This document shows, piece after piece, positions 35,750 to 47,676 of a stretch of DNA of 64,000 nucleotides. The notes under the pieces are model-generated. The model saw only the letters and a program-made list of their open reading frames with translations. It was not told where the DNA came from and did no database searches. The stretch comes from Ampullaceana balthica (taxonomy: Eukaryota > Mollusca > Gastropoda > Lymnaeidae), in the NCBI GenBank assembly GCA_944989445.1, contig CALYLW010000495.1:124001-188000 (forward strand), written 5' to 3'. A program made the translations under genes and the position numbers. The stretch's first letter is position 1. The number at the start of each line of letters is the position of its first letter.

Positions 35750-36560
35750 CATCTGAAGAAGTAACTAGTAAGCCGAGATAAGATTCTACAATTTTACTCC
35801 ATTCAGTGCAATCTTTTTCTTTTCTATGTTATCTCAATTTATGGGAACCCGTCATTTTTTAAATTATTGCAAAACCATTGCATGTTATATCAATCAAACA
35901 ATTTGTGAAGAGTTGGCGAGATCAACTGAACGCTGAGTTAGGAGAAAAAAATATAAGTGGGGAAAATTGAGAAGACGTGGTTCTATCTTTAGCACGAGCA
36001 GTACAACGGGAAATGTTTTTATCCATGGATGGAATTATAACAGAAAATAAAAGAATGCTTTGATGGGTTGCAAGCCCTTGCAAGAAAATATTCGTATATA
36101 ATACCATGTAACCTACTAAATGAAGCATTTGAACATCAAATAAATTACTTTATTGAATTGACATTGATAAAGAACAGTTCAATATTGAAAGAAAAAGGAT
36201 CCAGGTTTTTATGGCTGTACCTACACTACAAGAAGAGGCATTATGTTAGAAAAAGGGGGGGAAAGGAAAGGCCCCCTTGATCTATTAAAATTTATTCAAC
36301 ATTAAGTTTGGAAAATTCTGTACCCAACATTGTAATTTTGCTATGATTTTTTTCAACAATTGCTATCAGTATCAGTGTCGCTAGTTGTGAAAGGAGCCTC
36401 TCCAAAGTGACGTTGATAAAAATTATCTTCGTTCAAAAATGAGCGATTTAAGACAAACAAAATCTTGCAATGTTATCCATAGAACAATATATTACAAATA
36501 ATTTAAATTTTGATAGTATAATACACGATTTTTCTATTAAGAAAGTTAGGAAAGTAAATG
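35750..36560 (+). pseudogene. hAT transposase remnant, ZMYM1-like, plus strand
   Basis: Broken plus-strand frames end in a clear dimerisation remnant: ISVASCERSLSKVTLIKI, then LAMLSIEQYITNNLNFDSII and HDFS near 36375-36535. Same protein class as 25549-27272 but a distinct subfamily. Multiple stops. Confidence 0.72.
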
Positions 36561-36945
36561 TATAAAATGATTACATACTAATGTATACAATTTCTTTGTT
36601 TGTAAAGAAATCATTTATTTATAATATAAAATAAAAGAATACTAATTGATAGTGTGGTTTTTTTTTGGTGTAAATTTGAAATATGTTTTGACTCATTTGG
36701 GGGTTGGGGGGGGGTGGTGGTCTGCAAACTCAGTAACTTTCTTGTGGCCTTTCAGAAAGGTATCGTGTATTTTTATAAATGTGTATTTATAGGTAGGTAT
36801 ATCGTCTTATGCGGCGTCTTTTATTACTGCTTACATAAATATGGCATGCAATTGTAAACATGTTTGCCACCATTACATCATTTCAACGACAATTATTTAT
36901 TCGTGTTTATTAATTTATAAAAACCATCGTATAATCGACTAATTT

Positions 36946-37346
36946 GCGGTCCATAAATGACGTCACGCGATTTTGGCTGGTTTTTCACCCCCTCCGCCCT
37001 TGTCACACGTCGTCACAAAAACTTAGACCCTTTCTTCAACATGATGTCATAAAGCTTTGAAACACCTTAAAAGCCGTATTTTAAATTTGAAAATAATCAA
37101 GTTTCAAATCAAATTTTTGTCATTTAAGTATGTTTTTAGTGCAAGGCTGCACTCTAATATCGTAACACGCGTTACGTAAACCTCATTAAATAAAGTGTCT
37201 GTAATCAATATTAAAGTGGAAGTTTTATTTAAAGTTTCGCGTTTTGATGTGACGTCACATTTCTCAAACACATCCCCCTCGTCACACATTGTCACAAATG
37301 TATGACTCTCGCCCCAGGTGCGTGACGTCATTTATGGATGGTCCCT
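36946..37346. mobile_element. GTCCATAAATGACGTCA TIR element, copy 2
   Basis: Starts GCGGTCCATAAATGACGTCA and ends with the inverted TGACGTCATTTATGGATGG. Inner parts carry GTCACACGTCGTCACAAAA and TCACACATTGTCACAAATG. About 400 bp, non-coding. Confidence 0.78.
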
Positions 37347-37404
37347 AAAAAGGGCGGCACATTGGAGACCGCCCCGGGTGACAAAAGTTCTAGCTATGCC
37401 ACTG

Positions 37405-37866
37405 CTAACCACAGTATTACAGTCTATTAACCACATAAGTAAAATCTATTAACGACATAAATACATTCTGTTAACCACATCAGTACAGTCTATTAACCAC
37501 ATCAGTACAGTCTATTAACCACATCAGTACAGTCTATTAACCACACCAGTACAGTCTATTAACCACATCAGCGCAGTCTATTAACCACAACACTACAGTC
37601 TATTAACCACACCAGAACAGTCTATTAACCACATCAGTACAGTTTATTAACCACATCAGTACAGTCTATTAACCACATAAGTACAGTCTAATAACCACAT
37701 CAGTACAGTATATTAACCACATCAGTTATAGTCTATTTATCACATCAGTACAGTCTATTAACCACAGCAGTACAGTCTATTAACCATTTAAATACAGTCT
37801 ATTAACCACATCAGTACAGTCTATTAACCACATCAATTATAGTCTATTTATCATATCAGTACAGGT
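37405..37866 (+). repeat. 22-bp minisatellite, about 20 copies
   Basis: Units ACAGTCTATTAACCACATCA plus GT, with ACACCAG, ACAACAC and CATAAG variants. Confidence 0.92.
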
Positions 37867-38018
37867 CTGTGGCACAAGAAAATCCAAAAATCTATTTTAA
37901 ATATGTTTGATGCATGTGTTATTATCTTGGATTGTGTCCAATCCCTATCTCTTACTTCAAAAACAAAACAAATATTAGATTCAGCTGTCAGACCCATAAA
38001 AGTTGTTGTGTTTTTAAA

Positions 38019-39230
38019 TCCTTTATATTAACTCGTGGTGTCTGCGGCCGCCCGCCCGGCCGCCCGCCCTTACTTGTCGCCAAAATTTTGATCGATTTTT
38101 ATCCCACTTCATCGTAAGCTAGCGAGCTGAAATTTAGCAGGCAGTTTGGTGGCAATGATAAAAACTATGTATCAAAATTTCAGATCGATCGCATGTACCG
38201 TAATTAAATTATTGATTTTTTAGATTATTTTATTTATTCCTATGTATCATGCTATTTTTTGAGATAGAGCGTCGCGGTGCGTATCATATTGAACAACCTT
38301 TCTGTCGCGCAATAAGGTGCGTATTTTATTGACAACTCTTTTTATAAACATATTCCAGATCGGTGCGCATTATATTAAACATGTTTTACGACACAACTGC
38401 AATTTTGTATTTCTGGATGGTCTTGCGCTGCGTATTATAATGAACATTCTTTTAGTTACGTCTCGTACATAAAGGATTTATAGTGAAAAACTTGGTTTTT
38501 TACGGTTTTTTTAAATTCTATCATTAAAAGATACTACTATTTTACCTTGTCCGAAAAATTACATAATACCATTATGAGAGTTAAGAGTAGGAATAAAGGA
38601 ATTATTTTCTGTTGTTCTTATAAGCTTGTTGATCTATAATTAGTCATTTTGGTGTAACGTAACCGGATAGACACTGGATACACACAACAACAAAAAAATA
38701 AAACAAACCCGTAAAAACAAAGTTTTTGACTATAAATCCCTTATATATGAGACATAACTAACAGTATTGATTATGTTCAAACGCGAAAAACATTTACAGA
38801 CTGAATCTGTCTTAACTCCCCTTTGCTTTATAACCCGGGGGGTGGGAGAGGGGAAAGGTCTGGTCACCGATCGCTGCACCGAGCTCAGCGTGACACGTAA
38901 AATGTAAACAAAAGCACGAATGTACATCGACGATGTTGCGTCAACGCGCGAACTGAACTGTCACGTGAAAAAAAACAATAACAAACCGTGAAATTGAATT
39001 ACATATGCTGTATAGAGATAAACTAAAAATGCATTAATTATTTAATTACGGTACGTTCGATCGATCTGAAATTTTGATACGATGCATTGTTAGGTGACAT
39101 AAGTCTGTGTGCCAAATTTCAGCTCGATGGCATTACGGGAAGTGGGTCATTTTTTACTTTTGTTTTTCCGCCCGACGTACGAACAGATCACGACAGAGAC
39201 GGTGACAAGATTTCGAAGTTAATATAAGGA
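38019..39230. mobile_element. Two head-to-head copies of a dispersed family (TCCTTTATATTAAC end)
   Basis: A plus-orientation copy starts at 38019 (TCCTTTATATTAACTCGTGG) and runs to about 38520. A minus copy starts at 39230 and runs down to about 38695. Shared blocks are GAGCTGAAATTT, ATCAAAATTTCAGATCGATCG, GTACCGTAATTAAAT and GGATTTATAGT. A third copy starts at 44765. A TC 5' start and TCTGT/CCGCCCG-rich lead sequence suggest a Helitron-like or other non-autonomous element; I could not find a clear 3' hairpin. Confidence 0.7.
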
Positions 39231-39303
39231 ATTTTAAAATTCTAGATTCATAGGCAAGAAAAACGTTTAAAATTTTTTTTTCCTTTCGGTCTAGAGTCTA
39301 GGG

Positions 39304-40274
39304 CAACGGTGGCCACTTTGCGGCTCGCGAACAATTGATCAAATTAAAACTTTTCCTTTTGAAATATATGCTGTGAAATACGTTTAACAGGAAAACGCTT
39401 AAGAAGAAATATCTGTCGACGGGAAATAAAATACGGTCCCGACAAAATACAAAGTATTTTGATACACCTTTTTTCCCAGAACATGAAACAAAAATCTATT
39501 AAAACTAAAAGATATAAGTTCTTGGAATGAATCAAGGAAAACACGACCGCACCCCAGAGAACTAAAAGGGGTTGGTATTTTGTGTTATTAATAATAACAT
39601 CCCTGCTTTTATTATATGACAGGACGCTAACTTCGCTCTGAAGAAACCATATTTTTGAGTTACCGGTTAAGACAGACGAGCCGATGTTGTTTGTCTAATA
39701 TTGGGTTTTAACCAAAATAATTTTCAGTCACTTAATGATTTTCACTGTAATAACAAAAATAAATGAAAGTTTTTAAAAAAATCTGGACGGAAACAAAGGG
39801 TTAAAAATATTGTTGGCTTATTTAAGATTTAAAAGTTGAGGGGAGCGATTGGTTTGTAAGTGGTTGGTGATGTAAATTGTTAAATTTCTTGTTCCCGTCT
39901 CGATAAAAATCCACAAAATATGGCAACAAGTTGCAGGAAACGAAAATATAAAGAAGAAAATAAAAGCTTTGTACCAGAATGGGAAGAGTATTTTGCATTT
40001 ATTGATAAAGAAGGTTCGCTGGTCCTTGTTCAAAGTAAAAAAACTCGTGTGCAAAGTTGCACAACATCCATTTTGTTTGCAATATTTTACAAAATTTTGC
40101 TGCGCGGTAATTCTAAACTGCTGCGCGGCGTCGGTCGGTCAGATATATATACGCAGCCGCGCAGCTTAAAGGGAACATTGGCGGGGACGTGAGATATAAT
40201 GTCCCAATGTGGCTCTCAAAATTTTTGAATATTAATAAAATGGCTCTCCATTACTACAGCTCTGGCCACCCCTG
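39304..40274 (+). mobile_element. hAT-type transposon relic, GGTGGCCA family
   Basis: Left end CAACGGTGGCCACTTTGCGG, right end inverted CAGGGGTGGCCAGAGCTG. Perfect duplication GTCTAGGG at 39296-39303 and 40275-40282. At 39920-40010 the plus strand keeps a transposase N-terminus like GTF2IRD2-type hATs (MATSCRKRKYKEENKSFVP, then EWEEYFAFIDKEG). From 40031 it runs into a truncated copy of the 184-bp MITE seen at 7013. Confidence 0.88.
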
Positions 40275-40348
40275 GTCTAGGGTGTGGAATGGTTTGCTGA
40301 GAAAACCAGTAAAACCAACACACATTCAAAACTTTAATAAAAATTTAC
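40275..40348 (+). pseudogene. LINE ORF2 C-terminal scrap
   Basis: SRVWNGL then KTNT-like residues in broken frame resemble the last residues of a Jockey/CR1-type LINE protein, as at 44500-44661. Very short. Confidence 0.4.
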
Positions 40349-40603
40349 CCTCACGCTCCAGAAGGGGGGAGGGGGTGTAAGATAGTGTGACAGGGGGACG
40401 GGGGAACCGGTCATGTGTGACGTCACGGTGTTTTTTTATATTAAATTTCAATTATTTTGTTAAGTAAAAAAAAATGTTTGAAAGTGTGACGTACTTTAAA
40501 GAAAGGGGGAGGGGGTTCCGAGAATTGTGACAGTTTGTGACAGGGGGTAGGGGGAGTTAAAAATGGTCAAAAATAGCGTGACTTACTTTATGGACGACCC
40601 TCT
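40349..40603. mobile_element. GTCCATAAAGTACGTCA TIR element, copy 3, left end damaged
   Basis: Right end GTGACTTACTTTATGGACG. The body is an inverted relative of 51533-51821 (CTCACGCTCCAGAAGG near the left, GTGTGACGTACTTTAAAG in the middle). The outermost left bases are missing. Confidence 0.65.
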
Positions 40604-41183
40604 ACACACAAACAAAATATATTAGGAAGCAATATTCTCCTGTACAGAAGGCGGGGCTGTGATACGTAATATAAGACAGCCAATCAGAATTGACATTATA
40701 TTTATGTTCACTAAATGAGAAATAAAGCCAGTCATGTATTTGAAATCATTGCTTAGACATTTAATTTTATAGTCAGTCTCCTGACTTGTTTTCAATCCCT
40801 ACACAAGGGGCCTCATTACATCTTTAGAACCGACTTACGTGTGTATGAAGAGGACGTCAAAACTTAATTTAAGAGTTCATTGAGTGAATGTGTAAAATGT
40901 GTAAATGAAATACCGGAATCTAAAGTCAACTTGGCTAATCAAAAAGTTTCACCACTCATCGCTTTGGTTTTTCGAAAAGCTGTGAATATTGGTGGCAAAG
41001 AGACAGCATATTTGGGGCCCACAGAGGATTCTGAAAACGAAATGTTGCAACACAACTTTCAACACGGGAAGCCAACACAACAGCAATCACTTGAGGCTCC
41101 CATGAGAGAAGTGACGCAGAGACTTCTACTCCAGCCTCAGTCTCATTAACCACTCGAATAAGTGGAAAGAATACACAAGTTAC
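40604..41183. other. Intronic spacer
   Basis: The frame 40880-41149 has no recognised domain and no splice context that fits the gene. Confidence 0.35.
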
Positions 41184-41455
41184 CCCCTCGAAACAAGTTA
41201 CATCCTTAATACAAGTCTCGCCCTCAACACAGGTTACGCCCTTAATACAAGTGACGCCCTCAACACAAGTTACGCCCTCAACACAAGTTACGCCCTCAAT
41301 ACAAGTTTCGCCCTCAACACATGTTACACCCTCAACACAAGTTACATCCTTAATGCAAGTCTCGCCCTCAACACAAGCTACGCCCTCAACACAAGTTACG
41401 CCCTCAACACAAGTTACGCCCTCAACACAAGTTACGCCCTTGACACAAGTTGGTG
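41184..41455 (+). repeat. 18-bp minisatellite, about 15 copies
   Basis: Units CAACACAAGTTACGCCCT with TTAATACAAG and TTTCGCCC variants. Encodes a TPSTQV-type periodic peptide only because 18 is a multiple of three. Confidence 0.92.
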
Positions 41456-41589
41456 GGTGAGACCACTTGTCACAAAGTCAATGACCTAATTAATGAATGT
41501 TCTGTTTATCAATGGCGTGCGTGTCTGGAGGCTAGAATCAAAATAGGAGGGGAGAATTTTGGAGCGTTTTGCGGCAGAGACCATGTGAT

Positions 41590-41984
41590 CGTCCATAAAT
41601 GACGTCACGCGCCTAAGGGGGAGGGGGGTCACGCATTTGTGACGATGTGTGATGAGGGGGGGGTATTTAAGAAATGTGACTTCACATGAAAACTCGCTAC
41701 ATTAAATAAACGCTCCATTGAACTAGTTGATTACTTGCAATTTATTTAACGACATTTTACGTGGCTTCATGCGTTTTACGATATTAGATTGCAGACTTTC
41801 ACTAAATGCATATTTAAATTGACCAAAAAAATTAATTTGAAATATGCTAATTTTCAATTAGAAAATAAGGCTTTTGGGGGACGGGGGTATCAAATAATTG
41901 TGACGGGGGGTCTAAGTTTTTGTGACGAGGGGGGGGGGCTGAAAAATAGGCCAAAGTCGTGTGAAGTCTTTTATGGACGGCCCC
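41590..41984. mobile_element. GTCCATAAATGACGTCA TIR element, copy 4
   Basis: Starts CGTCCATAAATGACGTCACG, ends inverted in TTTTATGGACGGCCCC. Poly-G runs and TGTGACG motifs inside, non-coding. Confidence 0.78.
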
Positions 41985-42432
41985 TGTGACGTAATTAACC
42001 TATAAACCTATAAACCAATGAGGGAGGATTAAGCATTCGGTTCGAGAGTGTGGCCGAAACGCAATTGGAGACATTGATTAGTAGGCTAATGTAAGACGAA
42101 ATGAAAGCAATATGGCGAAATGTATTGTTATAACCAAATGAAATATAGTTATCGCCGCGTTCAGTGGCGTGTTGTTCACTGATTTCATGAGCACGAGGTT
42201 CAGATGAACGAGTGTGAAGTAACTACGGAAGTTAGAGAAATACCCTCACTAACCAGATAAGATGGCTCTTTACAATATCTGTTGTGCATGTGCGCAGCGG
42301 GATTACTTAGTGCCCTTGGGGGGGGGGTTAAATTGTGTTACAACAAACTTAATTCCATTCCTAAAATTCGAGGCCCCATGCAGAAAGTGCCGCCATTGTC
42401 TTACTCTATGCCTCGTCCTCTTTCCAGTCCTG

Positions 42433-42532
42433 CAGGTCTGTGTCTGTCTGTGCCTGCCTGTGTCTGTCTGTGTCTGTCTGTGCCTGCCTGTGTCTGTCTG
42501 TGTCTGTCTGTGCCTGCCTGTGTCTGTGCGTT
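42433..42532 (+). repeat. GTCT/GCCT microsatellite
   Basis: GTCTGTCTGTGCCTGCCTGT blocks repeat about three times. Confidence 0.88.
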
Positions 42533-42737
42533 TTGTTTGAAAGGAACAGAGAGATAGACGGCGGGAAAGGATGTCAAATGCGTTCGTCCAGCACCTAATA
42601 CCAGTCTGTTAATAAGTAATGGCGTTGTGCTGAACCAGTTATTACAGTGCGTGACCCACACTCGACATGTCGACCAAAGAAATCGATCTTTTGTTTCTGT
42701 GTTCGCTCTGTCATGTAAATATAAACACGCGTTGTGT

Positions 42738-43011
42738 TATAATTGTACGACTAACTTAAGAAATGGGGTATATTTTAAGAATAATTTAAGAAATGGGGTA
42801 TAATTTTACGACTAGCTTAAAAAGTGTGGTATAATTGTACGACTAACTTAAGAAGCGGGGTATAATTGTACGGCTAACTTAAGAAGCGGGGAATATTTTA
42901 AGACTAACTTAAGAAGTTGGGTATATTTTAAGACTAACGTAAGAAGTGGGGTATAATTGTACGACTAACTTAAGAAGCGGGGTATAATTGCACGACTAAC
43001 TTAAAGAAGTG
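42738..43011 (+). repeat. 31-bp minisatellite, about 9 copies
   Basis: Units contain TATAATTGTACGACTAACTT then AAGAAGCGGGG, with TATTTTAAGACT variants. Confidence 0.9.
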
Positions 43012-43245
43012 TGGCGGGAGCCATCTCAAACCAACACTAGTTAGAGGATGGCTCTGGCTGAAATGTATTTTCTCCTATATGAGTACTTTATTTACAGTTG
43101 CTAAATTCAATGTCATTTTAGTGTGTACTAATGTACAGCTACTCCCCTGACTATCGTAATAATTTATGAACAAAACGTGTAAAGTGTCACAAAAATTAAC
43201 CAAGTAAAAAAATACCTTCTTTTAATTGTATTTTAGTCTTAGTCA

Positions 43246-43511
43246 AACATGTATTTCACTCAATCATGTATTTCACTCAACCATGTATTTCACTCAACCA
43301 TGTATTGCACTCAACCATGTATTTCACTCAACCATGTATTTCACTCAACCATGTATTTCACTCAACCCTGTATTGCACTCAACCATGTATTTCACTCAAC
43401 CCTGTATTGCACTCAACCATGTATTTCACTCAACCGTGTATTTCAGTCAACCGTGTATTTCACTCAACCGTGTATTTCACTCAACCATGTATTTCACTCA
43501 ACCATGTATTG
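43246..43511 (+). repeat. 17-bp minisatellite, about 16 copies
   Basis: Units ATGTATTTCACTCAACC with TTGCAC and CCTG/CGTG variants. All forward frames give one 17-residue periodic peptide. Confidence 0.92.
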
Positions 43512-44009
43512 CAGTAATCTATGCTACATCCACATTGACAACACCAAATGTTGCGACACTGATGCCTGCTTCTACTCACAAGCTGGTGCCCCTCAAGCCG
43601 ATCAATTTCAACTCATTATTATGGAAATTCTTTCAGCAAATTTTACAAATACTACTACTAGAAGAAATTTATTGTGACGCGATGATGCTAATTTGATTAC
43701 TGATTTCTGCTTTTTTATGTTTTTGTTGTTTAAATATTGCATCTCTGTGTACAACTAGTTGGTATCAGTTAAGCCTTGACTGACGTAAGTTATATTTCAA
43801 GTTTGACCGGATTCCTGGTGTCCAAATAAACTGAAACTTTGTACATGCACCAACCCATGACAGGCGGGGGGGGGGCATTTTTAACCACATAAATAAAACT
43901 ACCGTGTTGCCATGACGACGTCTGTTCCTGATTGCTCACGACATATCGTTAACTGACATTTGAAACACTTGGAATTTGAAAACTGTCCCTCCTCCTCTAC
44001 CTGCCTCAG
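43512..44009. other. Intronic spacer
   Basis: No array or terminus; a poly-G run near 43867. Confidence 0.35.
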
Positions 44010-44291
44010 CATGGGCGTCGCTAGGAATTTTTCCAGGGGGGGGGGCAAAAAAAAATCCCACTTTTTTAAAATTTTAACTGACAATGCCATACGGGTACAA
44101 TTTTCAATTAAATTCAAGTTAAGTATAAAATAAGGGTTGAAAAAAACCTTAGAAATTAATAAGACTTACAAATTAGTGCTGTAATAGCTAAAATACAACA
44201 TTTATTAATGCATTTAATAAATTAAAAACTTTTTTCTCAAATGTAGGGGGGGGGGCAAATGCCCCCCTTGCCCCCCTTCCCTACGCCCATG
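44010..44291. mobile_element. 282-bp MITE, CATGGGCGT ends
   Basis: Left end CATGGGCGTCGCTAGGAA, right end inverted CATGGGCGTAGGGAAGGGG, with GGGGGGGGGCAAA near both ends. No clear target duplication found. Confidence 0.6.
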
Positions 44292-44499
44292 CCTGTCTCT
44301 CATATTTTTCTTTCCCTCTCATTTCCCCATCCTACTCGCCCTCCTTTTCTCCCTCCTTTCTCTTCTTTCTCTATCTCTTCAGCACTTATTCGTTTAACTT
44401 GAAACACTAGAGGATAGAAGAACCAAGAGTAAAGTAGTAATAATACTTTAAAGCAATTAATTATAATTCAGAAATACAACACAAAGATAACTCAGATAG

Positions 44500-44745
44500 A
44501 CATAAGGATAAAAACACCTTCCTTATGCCGTATGCAAGAACAAACACATACAAATTTTCGCTCTTCCCGTCCGGAATTCGGGCGTGGAATTTGTTGCCTG
44601 AAGAAACCAGGAAAACCAACACTTTATCAACAGTTAAAACTCTAATAAGAATTCGGGACTAAACACAAACCATAGATAACCGTATGACGCAATAATCTTC
44701 TAAATAGAAGGATCGTCTGTAACAGATAAGATAAGATAACTCTTT
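44500..44745 (+). pseudogene. LINE ORF2 end and 3' tail
   Basis: The plus strand reads LMPYARTNTYKFSLFPSGIR, then AWNLLPEETRKTNT and a stop at 44659-44661. This is the classic last block of Jockey/CR1-type LINE proteins. A 3' UTR ending in CAGATAAGATAAGATAA follows, consistent with a short 3' repeat tail. 5'-truncated. Confidence 0.8.
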
Positions 44746-44764
44746 TTTAAAATCCTTTATTAAA

Positions 44765-45240
44765 TCCTTTATATTAACTTGTTTGAGCCCTTGATTGCCG
44801 AAAAAACTTTGGATCGACTTTTAAGCCACTTCCTCGTAAGCTAGCGAGCTGAAATTTTGCAGACAGACTCGTGCCGATGATAAAAATGATGCATCAAAAT
44901 TTCAGATTGATCGCATTTACTGTAATTAAATTAATGAATTTTTAGATTATTTTCATCTATCTTTATGTAGCATGTTAATTTTTGTGCTCGGGTGTCGTGG
45001 TGCGTATTATATTGAACAACCTTTCCTGTCGCGCAATAAGGTGCGTATTAAATTGGCAATACTTTCTAAAAATATATTCGCGATCGGTGTGCATTATATT
45101 AAACATGTTTTAAGAGATACAACTAAAATTTTGTATTTTTGGATTGTCGTGCGCTGCGCATTATAATGAACATTCTTTTAGTCATGTCTCGTATGTAAAG
45201 GATGTATAGTCAAAAACCTGGATTTTACGTGTTTTTTTTT
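44765..45240 (+). mobile_element. Dispersed family copy 3 (TCCTTTATATTAAC end)
   Basis: Similar throughout to 38019-38520: AAGCTAGCGAGCTGAAATTT, ATATTGAACAACCTTTC, GTCGCGCAATAAGGTGCGTA and ATGTATAGT. Target is next to the LINE tail. Confidence 0.72.
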
Positions 45241-45599
45241 AATTTACAAATACTCTCTCCGGCTCTCATTTTTCGTAATGGAATATCAGGCTACATTTCT
45301 AAGAGTTGCTATTCTCATATTAATTATCATTTAATTGGTCTGTCCTAAGTTGCTGTTCATCTCTTTCAAAATGTTAGTATCTTCTCTCTTTAACTCTTTA
45401 CGTGGTGTTTTTTTCTTCTCTCTATCTATCAGTTTTCCCCCACATAGCTTAACAACGAGAAATGTTTATAACTATTCACAGCATTTGCTTGAACTCATGA
45501 ATTTTACTCAAATGTACTTCCCACATTCACCAGGTCTCACTGTATTGCAATTATAAAAAATGCAATTTGGTTAGAGATTATGATTCAACTGTTTCACTG

Positions 45600-46449
45600 A
45601 AGACGAACGATATTGTTACATCAGAACTGATGATTTAGTGAAAGATATTGTTACATCAGAACTGATGATTTAGTGAAAGATATTGTTACATCAGAACTGA
45701 TGATTTAGTGAAAGATATTGTTACATCAGAACTGATGATTTAGTGAAAGATATTGTTACATCAGAACTGATGATTTAGTGAACGATATTGTTACATCAGA
45801 ACTGATGATTTAGTGAAAGATATTGTTACATCAGAACTGATGATTTAGTGAAAGATATTGTTACATCAGAACTGATGATTTAGTGAACGATATTGTTACA
45901 TCAGAACTGATGATTTAGTGAAAGATATTGTTACATCAGAACTGATGATTTAGTGAAAGATATTGTTACATCAGAACTGATGATTTAGTGAAAGATATTG
46001 TTACATCAGAACTGATGATTTAGTGAAAGATATTGTTACATCAGAACTGATGATTTAGTGAAAGATATTGTTACTTCAGAACTGATGATTTAGTGAAAGA
46101 TATTGTTACATCAGAACTGATGATTTGGTGAAAGATATTGTTACATCAGAACTGATGATTTGGTGAAAGATATTGTTACATCAGAACTGATGATTTAGTG
46201 AAAGATATTGTTACATCAGAACTGATGATTTAGTGAAAGATATTGTTACATCAGAACTGATGATTTAGTGAAAGATATTGTTACATCAGAACTGATGATT
46301 TAGTGAAAGATATTGTTACATCAGAACTGATGATTTAGTGAAAGATATTGTTACATCAGAACTGATGATTTGGTGAAAGATATTGTTACATCAGAACTGA
46401 TGATTTAGTGAAAGATATTGTTACATCAGAACTGATGATTTAGTGAAAA
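45600..46449 (+). repeat. 35-bp minisatellite, about 24 copies
   Basis: Units contain AAAGATATTGTTACATCAGA then ACTGATGATTTAGTG. Only scattered single-base variants (AACGATATT, TTACTTC, TTTGGTG). The most homogeneous array in the window with the 27-bp and 40-bp ones. Confidence 0.95.
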
Positions 46450-47007
46450 GCCTTGAAAACATTTTGTGTAAATTATTCGTCTTTGTGTGCTGCGACTCTT
46501 AGAAACTAAACACTATATTAAAGTGGTAACTGTATAGATGTACATCTAATCTAAACACTATATAAAAGTGGTGACGGTATAGATGTACATCAATACATAA
46601 ATTACTCTCGACGACGTGAATCAGTCGGAAACATTATTTTCATGACAGATCAAAGATGATATTTCAAAGCGTTGGGTTAAGCTGTTAGTGAGAGATAAAT
46701 AATTCATGTAATGTTGCCACGGGAGAAAGTAGCCACGTTTGTACAAATGAGAATTTGTAAATGGGCCGCTAATTTAATGCTTCTAAATACGTGTGTGTAA
46801 TTTTAAAACAAATATTATTTGACCTTTTGAAAAGGGGTTCCAAAGCGTTTGTAAAAAATTTGATTATCTATTCTTTCGTATTTGCATCATTTCAAAGTTG
46901 CGCACGTTCGTGACGTAGCTTGGTCTAATGGAAAATCCACTCTTGCTTGGGTTTGACTTTTTACAGACTGTCCTCCCTTGTTTGAGGAATATTTTCTTTC
47001 TCTTAAG
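46450..47007. other. Intronic spacer
   Basis: Contains a short direct duplication with AAACACTATAT and AAAGTGGT at 46507-46595. No gene. Confidence 0.4.
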
Positions 47008-47146
47008 GTCGGTCCACACCTGACAAACGCTCGCGAGCATTTGCCCAAGCATCACACGAACGCACTTTTTATTTGCGAATTTTGTAGTGCGTTTGTGTGA
47101 TGCTTGAGCAAATGCTCGCGAGCATTTTTGTGAGGTGTGGACCGAC
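47008..47146. mobile_element. 139-bp near-perfect foldback MITE
   Basis: Arms of about 60 bp start GTCGGTCCACACCT on each strand and share GCTCGCGAGCATTTG and AAGCATCACAC. The loop is about 20 bp. No target duplication recognised. Predicted RNA would be a long hairpin. Confidence 0.85.
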
Positions 47147-47245
47147 GTTTATTTAGCCTCACTGAAAGAAACTGACAGTTGTGCTGACGAGCGCATTCCC
47201 CAAATAAGCGGTGACTAAAACTGATAAGATGAGGAAGACACCAGA

Positions 47246-47488
47246 GATGTCCTACTTAATGCCAGGGCACGAGATGTCCTACTTAATGCCAGGGCACGAG
47301 ATGTCCTACTTAATGCCAGGGCACGAGATGTCCTACTTAATGCCAGGGCACGAGATGTCCTACTTAATGCCAGGGCACGAGATGTCCTACTTAATGCCAG
47401 GGCACGAGATGTCCTACTTAATGCCAGGACACGAGATGTCCTACTTAATGCCAGGACACGAGATGCCCTACTTAATGCCAGGGCACGC
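47246..47488 (+). repeat. 27-bp minisatellite, 9 copies
   Basis: Units GAGATGTCCTACTTAATGCC plus AGGGCAC; the last copies have AGGACAC and GCCCTAC. The MSYLMPGHE periodic frame is an artefact. Confidence 0.92.
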
Positions 47489-47676
47489 GCTACAGTTTAC
47501 ACAACTCAAATATGTTGTTATATTTTATATAATGTCTGTAATATTGTCTCGAGGAACTAATCCATAGTTCAGTGTCATGTGTCTAATACTAGTGTCCATT
47601 CCTAAAAACACTAAGACAACATGAATAATCCCTACTTAGAGATACATGTATTACATTACATTACAATGACTAGACA

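Larger units (their letters stand above)
34966..37404 (+). mobile_element. hAT-type transposon, CAGTCGCGTAGC family, inserted in a 22-bp satellite
   Basis: Left end CAGTCGCGTAGCTAGA, right end inverted CAGTGGCATAGCTAGAAC. Perfect duplication CTAACCAC (34958-34965 and 37405-37412). The duplicated octamer is part of the 22-bp repeat unit that continues to the right. A GTCCATAAATGACGTCA MITE (36946-37346) is nested inside. Confidence 0.92.

Noticed and set aside
40880..41149. 89-codon frame before the 18-bp array
   Set aside because: No family recognised and no fitting acceptor/donor pair; may be chance.
43226..43696. 156-codon frame in the 17-bp array with a non-repeat tail
   Set aside because: The tail after 43515 has no recognised domain or splice site in phase with the ANO7-like gene.
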